Assembly (NCBI GenBank): GCA_018613055.1
Contig: JAGGQZ010000013.1
Location: forward strand, 248,001-312,000
DNA length: 64,000 nucleotides
Direction: 5' to 3'
Source of the DNA: Chryseobacterium sp. ISL-80
GTDB taxonomy: Bacteria; Bacillota; Bacilli; Bacillales; Cytobacillaceae
This document shows, in pieces, positions 45,360 through 53,737 of this stretch (the stretch's first letter is position 1; each line of letters starts with the position of its first letter). The translations under genes were made by a program, and so were the position numbers. A model generated the notes under the pieces. That model saw only the letters and a program-made list of their open reading frames with translations, had not been told where the DNA came from and did no database searches.

Positions 45360-46295
45360 TTAATTAAGATTTAAATGTGTCTTCATTTCAACTTGAACTC
45401 TTTGCTTTTCTCTTTCCGAAACAACTTGATAATAAATCTTATTAATTATTGTTCCGCTGCCTTGTACCTGAATTTGTTCCAAATTTTCACCTGCACTCTT
45501 ATAATTCTTTTGGATGTCTACCATCGCATCAAATGTCATGTTTGTTTTTACATTTTGTCCCAAAGCTTTAAAAATATCATCGAACTTAGTTAAGGAATTG
45601 AAGCTTGCTCCTTTTCTGATCACACCCTGGATGACTTCTCTTTGTCTTTGCTGACGACCGAAATCTCCGCCTGGGTCTTGTTTACGCATTCTTACAAATG
45701 AAAGAGCTTCTTTGCCGTCAAGTACTATTTCTCCTTCAGGGAAGTTTTCTCCATCTTGGGAGAAAGCAAAGCTGTTATTGACTGTTACTCCTCCAACAGC
45801 GTTAACGACATCTTCAAAACCTTCCATATTTACTTTCATATAATAATCAATCGGAATATCAAGGAAGTTCTCAACTGTATCCATGGACATTTCTACTCCA
45901 CCGAATGCATAGGCGTGATTGATTTTATCGTCGAACCCTTTGCCTACGATTTGTGTTCTCGTATCACGAGGGATGCTCAGCATTTTAGTAGAGTTTTTTT
46001 CTGGGTTTACTGCTAATACAATCATAGTATCTGATCGCCCTCTATCACCGGTGCGTTCATCTACTCCTAACATCAGTACAGTGAAGGGATCTTTCTTTTC
46101 AAAGGTTAGTTCATCTGTCCTTTTATCAGAAACTTTGCGCTCGATTGGCTCATGCATTGTATCAACTGCTTTAGTTAATGATGAGTAAACACTGTATACA
46201 TAAGCACCTACACCTAATATTAACAAAAGAAAAATGACTCCAGTTACGCGGAGCCACGTTCTTTTCTTCTTGCCTTTATGCTGTTCGGCTCTCAT
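45360..46295 (-). CDS. LytR-CpsA-Psr (LCP) family wall-polymer ligase
   Basis: The start is the ATG at 46295, with GGAGG seven bases before it; the in-frame TTG at 46319 lies upstream of that site. The product has 311 residues. One N-terminal membrane helix (about 15-36) is preceded by a basic cytoplasmic stretch. The extracellular LCP domain contains VLMLGVDER, GRSDTMIV, SIPRDTR, KINHAYAFGG and the later SFVRMRKQDPGGDFGRQ. LCP enzymes attach teichoic acids or capsule from lipid carriers to peptidoglycan, consistent with the polymer loci on both sides. It diverges from the lytB-like gene, as lytR does from lytABC in B. subtilis. Confidence 0.93.
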   Translation of the reverse strand: MRAEQHKGKKKRTWLRVTGVIFLLLILGVGAYVYSVYSSLTKAVDTMHEPIERKVSDKRTDELTFEKKDPFTVLMLGVDERTGDRGRSDTMIVLAVNPEKNSTKMLSIPRDTRTQIVGKGFDDKINHAYAFGGVEMSMDTVENFLDIPIDYYMKVNMEGFEDVVNAVGGVTVNNSFAFSQDGENFPEGEIVLDGKEALSFVRMRKQDPGGDFGRQQRQREVIQGVIRKGASFNSLTKFDDIFKALGQNVKTNMTFDAMVDIQKNYKSAGENLEQIQVQGSGTIINKIYYQVVSEREKQRVQVEMKTHLNLN

Positions 46296-46478
46296 TTGTT
46301 GTCCTCCATGTAGTGACAAAATAATTTAATTGCTAACCATAAGAATACCAAAAAGTATAGTATTTGAATATCCCTCTTTTTGTAAATTGGCAACTTTTTT
46401 CATAGATTACAAATTTATTTTAAATACGTGTAATTTTCCTTATTTTTTACAAAAATCGACCTTTTTGTTAAACAATTG

Positions 46479-46487
46479 TGATATACT
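46479..46487 (+). promoter_or_regulatory. extended -10 promoter of the SpoIID/CWB2 gene
   Basis: TGATATACT (TGn plus TATACT), about 36 bp ahead of the TTG start. The -35 region is poor. It lies in the divergent LCP/lytB-like intergenic region, so control of both genes could be shared. Confidence 0.45.
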
Positions 46488-46522
46488 CGTAAAATAAAAG
46501 ACTACAAGGGGGAACTTAGGAA

Positions 46523-48709
46523 TTGTATTTAAAAAAAGTACTTTCGTTGGTCATTGTTTTTGTTTTGGTGCTGTCTGTTAGTAGTTTAAAGCCAGTGGAT
46601 GCTAATGCAGAGACGATTTCTGTGAAGCTTAGCAATTATATAGGAAATAAAACGGAGTTGACCTTCTCTTTTACAGGCGCTCATAGTATTAAAGAAGATG
46701 CGGAAATTGAATTGAAGGAGAATACGGTATATAAAGTTAAAGTTGAAGGTGGAAAGTTAAGCCTTTATTTGGCCGCAGAGAAACTAAAAGATTTTGACAC
46801 TCCTTTTACAGTTGTATCAAATTTGTATTCTACCAGTAGTGTTCACACCATTTATGGTACAAAAGAAAAGAAGTATTTAGGGGATATTAAATACGAATTA
46901 GAGGCAGGAAAATATGTCCGTCCTACTAATTTGAATATTCCATTCGAAGATTATCTGAAAAGTGTAGTCCCGCATGAAATGCCAGCGCTATGGAGCCTTG
47001 AAGCTCTTAAGGCGCAGGCAGTTGCTTCTCGTACATATTCTGCTGGGAAAATTGGGAGTACTGAGTCTGTGTCTGATACTCAATCTTTCCAGGTTTACGG
47101 AGGATATGAATGGCATCCTAATTCAACAAGAGCTGTTGAAGAAACCCGGGGAAAAGTTCTTAAGTACAATGGATCCCGCATTAGTGCGGTTTATTCATCG
47201 AGTAACGGAGGAGAAATTGAATCGAACTCTAACATGTGGGGAACATCTCAGGTTCCTTATCTTCCTGCAAAGGCAGATCCATATGATCCAAAAATGGAAT
47301 GGAATGTCACTTACAACAAAGATCAAATCGATCCTAGAAAGCTGGATTTAGCGAACCCGCAAAATTGGTGGGGCGCAACTGTAGAAAAAACACCGTCAGT
47401 AACCAATTACATTAAAAATTGGCTTTATACTCTTACTGACTATAAAAATACAGAAATAAAGATTGTCAGAATTCCTGAACTTAAGTTTATCAATAAAAAC
47501 AGCAGCGGAAGAAGCATCAGTGCTTCGATGACAGTGGAATTCTTTGTGAAGGACAAATCTACAAATACCTTCAGGATGGAAAATGGCAAGATTAAAACCT
47601 TTACTGTCACTCACCAAACGACTGCTAATGCAATGCGTACGATTCTTGGCACATTAAACATGAAAAGCACGCTAGTTTCTGGAAGCGAGACGTTAGGTCA
47701 CCCGCGTTTATCGGGAATGGACCGATTTGATGTAGCCATCAATGTTTCTAAAGCAGGTTGGTCAAGTGCAAATAATGTGGTATTGGCAAATTGGGAGGCA
47801 TTTGGTGATGCTCTGGCAGCTACACCGCTAGCTTATAAATATAATGCTCCATTGCTTTTAACAAAATCTGCTGCTTTAACTCCTAGAGTAAAAGATGAGA
47901 TTAAGAGATTGAAAGCTAAATCGGTCATTATTGTAGGTGGGCCTATTAGTGTCTCTGAAAATATCGTGAGTGAGTTAAGGGGTATGGGAATATCCGTTGA
48001 CCGTATTGCTGGTAATAGCCGTATGGAAGTGGCCAACAATATCGCTAAAAAAATTGGACCAAGCAGCAAAGTGGTAATCGCTGATGGCTTCAACTTTCCG
48101 GATGCCCTTTCCATTGCACCTTATGCCGCAAGAAATGGTTATCCGATTTTGCTGACAAATCATAACCATGTATTGACTTCTTCAACACAGAATCTAATTA
48201 AGAGTTGGAATATTAGCCAGACAATAATATCCGGCGGGCCATTAAGTGTATCTGATACAGTTTATAAAAGCGTTCCTAACCCACGAAGGTTTGGCGGAAA
48301 CAGTCGATTTGAAGTCTCTGCAAATATAGCAAATGCTTATTTTTCAACAAGTTCACAGGCTTTCATAACAAGAGGTTTTATTTTTGCTGATGCTCTTACT
48401 GGTTCGGTGTTGGCGGCCAAAAATAATGCGCCGATTCTTCTGATCCAGCCTGACAAGCTTACGCAGCCAATTGAAAACTCGATTGCAAATAATGTTTTTG
48501 ATCAGTTCACGATTTTAGGCGGACCGATTTCGGTTAATGAAAGTGTAGCAGCCAATCTGCCGAATGTGTCGATTAATTACTCCGGTAGTGGTTTCGGGCA
48601 TGGTGTTGGCATGAGCCAGTATGGTGCCTATAAAATGGCGACCCTCGGAAAAAAGTATAACGAAATCTTGAGCTTCTACTATCCTGGAGCTTCATTAGTA
48701 AATAATTAA
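46523..48709 (+). CDS. LytB-like SpoIID-domain protein with inserted CWB2 repeats
   Basis: A 728-residue secreted protein; TTG start after AAGGGGG. The signal peptide spans about 1-29. A SpoIID/LytB domain begins near 110 with the VVPHEMPALWSLEALKAQAVASRTY region, holding the lytic-transglycosylase-like Glu (E152). Three CW_binding_2 repeats (about 392-683) follow, each with DRFDVA or SRFEV and IVGGP or ISGGP motifs. The usual SpoIID ending GSGFGHGVGMSQYGA reappears at 688-702, so the repeats interrupt the SpoIID domain. B. subtilis LytB (CwbA) enhances the LytC amidase, and the next gene here is that amidase type. A terminator follows. Confidence 0.9.
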   Translation: MYLKKVLSLVIVFVLVLSVSSLKPVDANAETISVKLSNYIGNKTELTFSFTGAHSIKEDAEIELKENTVYKVKVEGGKLSLYLAAEKLKDFDTPFTVVSNLYSTSSVHTIYGTKEKKYLGDIKYELEAGKYVRPTNLNIPFEDYLKSVVPHEMPALWSLEALKAQAVASRTYSAGKIGSTESVSDTQSFQVYGGYEWHPNSTRAVEETRGKVLKYNGSRISAVYSSSNGGEIESNSNMWGTSQVPYLPAKADPYDPKMEWNVTYNKDQIDPRKLDLANPQNWWGATVEKTPSVTNYIKNWLYTLTDYKNTEIKIVRIPELKFINKNSSGRSISASMTVEFFVKDKSTNTFRMENGKIKTFTVTHQTTANAMRTILGTLNMKSTLVSGSETLGHPRLSGMDRFDVAINVSKAGWSSANNVVLANWEAFGDALAATPLAYKYNAPLLLTKSAALTPRVKDEIKRLKAKSVIIVGGPISVSENIVSELRGMGISVDRIAGNSRMEVANNIAKKIGPSSKVVIADGFNFPDALSIAPYAARNGYPILLTNHNHVLTSSTQNLIKSWNISQTIISGGPLSVSDTVYKSVPNPRRFGGNSRFEVSANIANAYFSTSSQAFITRGFIFADALTGSVLAAKNNAPILLIQPDKLTQPIENSIANNVFDQFTILGGPISVNESVAANLPNVSINYSGSGFGHGVGMSQYGAYKMATLGKKYNEILSFYYPGASLVNN

Positions 48710-48718
48710 ATTTATCTA

Positions 48719-48755
48719 ATAGCTTCTCTATAATTTAGAGAAGCTATTTTTATTT
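48719..48755 (+). terminator. terminator after the lytB-like gene
   Basis: AATAGCTTCTCTA / TAGAGAAGCTATT 13-bp stem with a 4-nt loop, then TTTATTT. Confidence 0.9.
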
Positions 48756-48870
48756 ACACATATCCTCTTAGTTTTAAACATAAATGAAGGCAAATTTAAG
48801 AAAAACTCTAGTAAATATTTATCAAAAATAGAAGTAAATTAAGAGAGCAACCAAATATTGTGTAGAAATA

Positions 48871-48879
48871 TGTTATAAT
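48871..48879 (+). promoter_or_regulatory. extended -10 promoter of the lytC-like gene
   Basis: TGTTATAAT (TGn plus perfect TATAAT) about 107 bp before the start. No good -35. It gives the amidase gene its own promoter after the lytB-like terminator. Confidence 0.5.
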
Positions 48880-48985
48880 TTAGGAAGTCTTGTAATATGC
48901 CACCGGTATTTAATCATAAAGGAGGATAGGATTTAATTTAAATTTTTTTTATGAGAAAAAACAATACACCATGGGGAGCAGAATG

Positions 48986-50479
48986 ATGAAAAAAAAGCTT
49001 TTACTCAGTGTTCTTGCCCTGGTTATGTCGTTATTTGTCGGTATTCAGGCTTCTGCTGCAGCTGATGACATAAGACTAGGCGGAAACGATCGTTTTGATG
49101 TTGCGATTAATGTTTCGAAGAATGGATGGTCCAGTGCCTCGACAGTTATTATTGCAAACTGGGATGCATATGGAGATGCACTTGCTGCAACGCCTTTGGC
49201 TTATAAATACAATGCACCAATTCTATTAACAAAACCAATTGCTTTAGATAGCAGGGTAAAAACAGAAATTCAAAGATTAAATGCTAAATCCGTCATCATT
49301 GTCGGTGGCACAATCAGTGTCTCTGATAATATCGTTAGAGAACTTAGAAATCTGGGAATATCGGTAAGAAGGATTTCAGGGTCGAATCGTGTTGAGGTAG
49401 CGAATAATATCGCAAAGGAAATTGGGCCAACAAGTAAAGTGGTAATTGCTGACGGCTTTAATTTCCCTGATGCCTTATCAATTGCACCTTATGCAGCAAG
49501 AAATGGTTATCCTATTTTACTTACAAATCCAAAGTCTTTATTGGATAGCTCGACGCAGGCACTTATTGACCAATGGCCAATCAGCCAAACGATTATATCA
49601 GGTGGGCCCTTAAGTGTTTCCGAAACAGTTTATAATAATGTCCCTAATCCAAGGAGATTCGGCGGAAATAGCCGATTTGAAGTTTCCGCAAATATTGCAA
49701 ATGCATACTTTTCAGCCAGTACTGCAGCTTTTGTTACAAAAGGCTCTATTTTTGCAGATGCCTTAACAGGGTCGGTTCTAGCTGCAAAAAAGAACGCGCC
49801 TATATTGTTAACAGAACCTGACCGTCTTCCTGTCGCTATTACCAACTCGATTGTTAATAATGGGCTTAGCAGGTTTACCGTTTTAGGCGGACCAATTTCC
49901 GTAAGTGACAGTGTTTTTGTTAAAATAAGCAATAATATTGTAGGGGAAACGATTGTGCTGGATCCGGGCCACGGTGGAACAGACCCCGGAGCAGCTGGTT
50001 ACAGTTTAGTAGAAAAAGAGATTGTTCTGGATATAGCTAAAAGAGTCAATTCAAAGCTTAGCAATTCTTTGTCTAAAGTAGTCATGACGAGACAAACTGA
50101 CACTTACCTATCTTTAGACCAAAGAGTTAAAACGGCTGAGAAATCAGGGGCCGATGCTTTTGTGAGTTTCCACGTCAATTCTTATACTTCTGGCTCAGCA
50201 AATGGGACAGAAACATGGTATGATAGCACCTATGCTTCAGCCTCCAGTAAAAAACTTGCTGAAGAAATACAGACTGAACTGGTTAAAGCGATGGGGACTA
50301 GAGATAGAGGAGTCAAAGAAGGCGGGTTTTATGTTATTCGAAATTCAAAGATGCCTAGTGTTTTAGTGGAGATTGCCTTTATCAGTAATTCGACAGATGC
50401 ATCTAAATTAGCCAGCAATACTTACAGACAAAAGGCAGCTGATGCCATTTATAAAGGGATCATGAATTACTACAATTAA
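48986..50479 (+). CDS. lytC: LytC-like N-acetylmuramoyl-L-alanine amidase with CWB2 repeats
   Basis: The start is placed at the third in-frame ATG (48986), seven bases after GGGGAG; ATGs at 48971 and 48983 are possible but badly spaced. The product has about 497 residues. The signal peptide ends ASAAADD (about residue 27). Three CW_binding_2 repeats follow (about 28-312), very like those of the preceding protein. The Amidase_3 domain (about 320-495) has VLDPGHGGTDPGA (zinc His), EKEI (zinc Glu), FVSFHVNS (zinc His) and LVEIAFISN (catalytic Glu). It cuts the amide between MurNAc and the stem peptide. Architecture and length match B. subtilis LytC. Confidence 0.92.
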   Translation: MKKKLLLSVLALVMSLFVGIQASAAADDIRLGGNDRFDVAINVSKNGWSSASTVIIANWDAYGDALAATPLAYKYNAPILLTKPIALDSRVKTEIQRLNAKSVIIVGGTISVSDNIVRELRNLGISVRRISGSNRVEVANNIAKEIGPTSKVVIADGFNFPDALSIAPYAARNGYPILLTNPKSLLDSSTQALIDQWPISQTIISGGPLSVSETVYNNVPNPRRFGGNSRFEVSANIANAYFSASTAAFVTKGSIFADALTGSVLAAKKNAPILLTEPDRLPVAITNSIVNNGLSRFTVLGGPISVSDSVFVKISNNIVGETIVLDPGHGGTDPGAAGYSLVEKEIVLDIAKRVNSKLSNSLSKVVMTRQTDTYLSLDQRVKTAEKSGADAFVSFHVNSYTSGSANGTETWYDSTYASASSKKLAEEIQTELVKAMGTRDRGVKEGGFYVIRNSKMPSVLVEIAFISNSTDASKLASNTYRQKAADAIYKGIMNYYN

Positions 50480-50491
50480 TAGGAATTGAAA

Positions 50492-50529
50492 AATCAGGCT
50501 AAAGGTTTTACCAGCCTGATTTTTTTTTA
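50492..50529 (+). terminator. terminator of the lytC-like gene
   Basis: AATCAGGCT / AGCCTGATT 9-bp stem with a 12-nt loop followed by a long T run. Confidence 0.92.
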
Positions 50530-50657
50530 TTGCCTATCAGTACTGTACATTGACTGTCTTGGGTTTTGCCTTTGCTTGATAATGAAAATGAAAAAGTGTA
50601 TATTGAATTATGTATTTTACTATCAATCTTTTACAATATACTTCAAAAACTTACATT

Positions 50658-50666
50658 TGCTATAAG
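50658..50666 (+). promoter_or_regulatory. possible extended -10 promoter of the tar operon
   Basis: TGCTATAAG (TGn plus TATAAG), 34 bp before the tarI ATG. The -35 is poor. Some promoter is needed here because a strong terminator lies upstream. Confidence 0.35.
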
Positions 50667-50699
50667 CTCGAATAAAAACACAGTAGAACAGGAGTGGTA

Positions 50700-51416
50700 A
50701 TGGTGATTTACGCAGAAATCTTGGCAGGGGGTAAAGGAACGCGTATGGGCAATATTAATATGCCTAAACAGTTCTTGACTCTCAATAATCGACCAATTAT
50801 TATTCACACAATTGAGAAGTTCTTATTGAATGACCGTTTTGATAAAATTATCATCGTTTCACCAAAGGATTGGATCAACCACACGAAGGATATCATTAAA
50901 AAGCATATCGGTGATAACGGTCGAGTGGTTGTCGTCGAGGGTGGAAAAGACCGCAATGAATCGATCATGAGCGGCATTCGATATGTGGAAAAGAACTTTG
51001 GACTTAATGATGATGACGTCATTATCACTCATGATTCTGTACGTCCATTCTTGACACACCGCATTATTGATGAAAATATCGATGCGGCTTTAAAATATGG
51101 AGCAGTTGACACTGTGATTGAAGCCATTGATACGATTATCCAATCGGAAGACGGCGAAGTAATTTCGAATATTCCTGTCCGTGACACGATGTATCAGGGG
51201 CAAACACCACAAAGCTTTAACATTAATAAATTAGTCAATTATTATAATGCATTGACTGAAGAACAAAAAACCATCTTAACAGATGCAGCTAAAATCTGTG
51301 CGCTTAACGGGGATAAGGTTAAGCTGGTAAGGGGAGAAGTGTTCAATATCAAAGTCACGACTCCTTACGATTTAAAAGTTGCTAATGCCATAATTCAGGA
51401 GCGGATCTCAAAATGA
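50700..51416 (+). CDS. tarI: ribitol-5-phosphate cytidylyltransferase
   Basis: A 238-residue IspD-like nucleotidyltransferase that makes CDP-ribitol from CTP and ribitol-5-phosphate. The N-terminal [23 protein letters not shown], the central [15 protein letters not shown] and the late GQTPQSFNI and [11 protein letters not shown] all match TarI. An in-frame GTG at 50694 is too close to the GGAG site. ATG 50700 or GTG 50703 is the probable start, the latter giving the usual MIYAEIL opening. It overlaps tarJ by four bases. This is the first gene of the teichoic acid operon. Confidence 0.95.
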   Translation: MVIYAEILAGGKGTRMGNINMPKQFLTLNNRPIIIHTIEKFLLNDRFDKIIIVSPKDWINHTKDIIKKHIGDNGRVVVVEGGKDRNESIMSGIRYVEKNFGLNDDDVIITHDSVRPFLTHRIIDENIDAALKYGAVDTVIEAIDTIIQSEDGEVISNIPVRDTMYQGQTPQSFNINKLVNYYNALTEEQKTILTDAAKICALNGDKVKLVRGEVFNIKVTTPYDLKVANAIIQERISK

Positions 51417-52438
51417 TTAATCAAGTGTACCGTCTAGTCTCTCCGCGGCAGTTTGAAGTGACTTATAAGGATCGTTCCCTACAATCTGAGTATGTTGTAG
51501 TCCGGCCGACACATCTTTCTATCTGCGCAGCTGACCAGCGTTACTATACTGGGACTCGCGGAAAGGAAGCCATGGCGAAGAAGTTGCCGATGGCTCTTAT
51601 CCATGAAGGGATAGGTAAGGTAGTTTATGACCCAAAAGGGGAATTCAAAACAGGTACTCCTGTAGTGATGGTTCCTAATACACCTACGGAAACGGACGAG
51701 GTTATTGCTGAAAACTATTTAAGATCGAGTAAATTCCGGTCGAGCGGTTATGATGGATTCATGCAGGATTATGTATTCCTGAATCGTGACCGTCTGGTTG
51801 TGTTGCCGCAGGATATTGATCCTTATGTTTCCGCATTTATCGAATTAATCACAATTGCTATGCACTCTCTTGTGCGTTTTGAAACAAGAGCACATCATCG
51901 CCGGAATGTGTTTGGTGTATGGGGTGATGGCAATCTGGGTTACATTACTTCTTTAATGCTGAAAAAACGTTATAAGGACAGTAAAGTTATTATATTCGGA
52001 AAGAATCAGTATAAGCTCGATCATTTTTCATTTATTGATGAGGCTTATCAAATAGATCAAATTCCTGAGGATCTCTTTATTGACCATGCATTTGAAGCAG
52101 TAGGCGGAAAAGGCAGTCAATATGCAATTAACCAGATCATTGATCATTTACAGCCTGAAGGCTCTATCTCCATTATGGGAGTATCTGAGTACCCAGTAGA
52201 AATAAACACTAGAATGATACTGGAAAAGGGAATTACAGTAATAGGGAGCAGCCGTAGTGGACGAGTTGATTTCCAGAATACGGTGGACTTCATGGTAGAG
52301 CATTCTGAGTTTGTCGATCGACTGGGTACCCTTGTTGGAGAAGTGCATGAGGTAAGAACGATCCAGGATATCATTGATGCCTTTGAAAAGGATTTAACCT
52401 CCTCATGGGGCAAGACAGTGATGGAGTGGAAAATATAA
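51413..52438 (+). CDS. tarJ: ribulose-5-phosphate reductase (zinc alcohol-dehydrogenase type)
   Basis: A 341-residue medium-chain dehydrogenase-like enzyme that reduces D-ribulose-5-phosphate to ribitol-5-phosphate with NADPH and works as a complex with TarI. It has [13 protein letters not shown] with the zinc Cys, [10 protein letters not shown] with the His-Glu pair, and a [15 protein letters not shown] dinucleotide loop, as in TarJ. The start codon overlaps the tarI stop (ATGA), consistent with coupled translation of the two subunits. Confidence 0.94.
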   Translation: MINQVYRLVSPRQFEVTYKDRSLQSEYVVVRPTHLSICAADQRYYTGTRGKEAMAKKLPMALIHEGIGKVVYDPKGEFKTGTPVVMVPNTPTETDEVIAENYLRSSKFRSSGYDGFMQDYVFLNRDRLVVLPQDIDPYVSAFIELITIAMHSLVRFETRAHHRRNVFGVWGDGNLGYITSLMLKKRYKDSKVIIFGKNQYKLDHFSFIDEAYQIDQIPEDLFIDHAFEAVGGKGSQYAINQIIDHLQPEGSISIMGVSEYPVEINTRMILEKGITVIGSSRSGRVDFQNTVDFMVEHSEFVDRLGTLVGEVHEVRTIQDIIDAFEKDLTSSWGKTVMEWKI

Positions 52439-52469
52439 TTGTAACGCTGAATATGAGAAAGGCAGGATC

Positions 52470-53654
52470 ATGTCCGTGAACTTAAAAATGATTCCCACTA
52501 TTTTGGTGAAAAATCTAATCCGGATTCCTTTTTTCATATTCAGCTTTTTATTTCCTGTCGATCAAAAAAAGGTTACCTTCGCCTCCTACCGTTCTGGAAA
52601 AATCGAAGGAAACCTTCTTTGTATTTATAATGAGTTCATAAAAAGAGAGGATTCATATAAATATCATTTTCTGTTTAAAAAATTCAACAGTTCTATTTCC
52701 GGGAAAATCACCTATGTGATACATATGATAAAGGTGAGCTATTTACTGGCTACCTCTCGTTTTTTTATCATTGATGATTTTTATTTTCCTGTCTATGCCA
52801 TAAAACCGCGTGAAGGTACAGATATTGTACAGCTTTGGCATGCGGCTGGGGCATTTAAGAAGTTCGGCTTAAGTACGATCGATAAACCTTTTGGTCCAAG
52901 TAAAGCCTACTTAAAGCATGTGAAGATTCATTCAAACTATACAAGAGTATATGTTAGTTCAAGTAATGTCGTAGAGTTTTATGCCGAAGCTTTTGATATG
53001 GACTCTAGTCAAATTTATCCTTTTGGAATCCCGCGTACTGATTTCTTCTTTAAAGAGAATGTAAAGGAGGAAGCAAAAAGAAAATTTGATAGGATTTTTC
53101 CGGAGTTCCAAGATAAAAAGTTTATTCTCTATGCCCCGACATTCAGGGGAAGCAGCCATTATCAAAATGAGTTTTTGCCCCCATTGAATATTCCCTTCTT
53201 AAAGGAACAGTTAGGAAATGAGTATTGTTTATTGATTAATCTTCATCCTTATATGAAAGCAGGTCTGATGATCGAAGAGGATACAAAAGATTTTGCTATA
53301 AAGCTTGAGGGGCAGTTGACGATTGAGGAGCTGTTAGTTATTTCAGACATTCTGGTTACTGACTACTCTTCCGTTATTTTTGATTATAGCCTATTATGCC
53401 GGCCTATTGCATTTTTTGCTCCGGATTTGGAAGAATATATAGCTGAGCGCGACTTTTACTTTGATTTTAGAAGGTTTATACCTGGCCCGTTATTTACTGA
53501 TACTGAATCCCTGGCTGGATGGATTGTTGAAAAGGATTTTGATGAAAGCTTGGTCAGTGAATTCAGGGGATTCTTTTTTAACCATTTCGATGGCAAATCA
53601 AGCAAAAGAATCGTCAATCATTTACTGGGAATGCCGGCTAATCAAAATAATTGA
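52470..53654 (+). CDS. CDP-ribitol/glycerol phosphotransferase, TarK-type primase
   Basis: A 394-residue member of the CDP-glycerol glycerophosphotransferase family (Glyphos_transf, GT-B fold). It has IVQLWHAAGAFKKFG, FGIPRTDFFF, APTFRGS, INLHPY and VTDYSSVIFDY, the last three being the catalytic and binding motifs. It is the short form without the extra N-terminal domain. Its position after tarIJ and before a long paralogue matches tarK of B. subtilis W23, which adds the first ribitol phosphate to the linkage unit. TarB or TarF roles are alternatives. A hairpin lies between it and the next gene. Confidence 0.8.
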   Translation: MSVNLKMIPTILVKNLIRIPFFIFSFLFPVDQKKVTFASYRSGKIEGNLLCIYNEFIKREDSYKYHFLFKKFNSSISGKITYVIHMIKVSYLLATSRFFIIDDFYFPVYAIKPREGTDIVQLWHAAGAFKKFGLSTIDKPFGPSKAYLKHVKIHSNYTRVYVSSSNVVEFYAEAFDMDSSQIYPFGIPRTDFFFKENVKEEAKRKFDRIFPEFQDKKFILYAPTFRGSSHYQNEFLPPLNIPFLKEQLGNEYCLLINLHPYMKAGLMIEEDTKDFAIKLEGQLTIEELLVISDILVTDYSSVIFDYSLLCRPIAFFAPDLEEYIAERDFYFDFRRFIPGPLFTDTESLAGWIVEKDFDESLVSEFRGFFFNHFDGKSSKRIVNHLLGMPANQNN

Positions 53655-53660
53655 ATATGA

Positions 53661-53692
53661 AAATAGGGGATTAAGGAAATCCCCTATTTATT
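53661..53692 (+). terminator. hairpin between the tarK- and tarL-type genes
   Basis: AAATAGGGGATT / AATCCCCTATTT 12-bp perfect stem with a 5-nt loop, then ATTATTAAT. The T-tract is interrupted, so it may act as a partial terminator or as an mRNA stabiliser inside the operon. Confidence 0.6.
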
Positions 53693-53737
53693 ATTAATAA
53701 AATAAGTAATTTGTTCTTATAGATTGGAGCGAAATAT

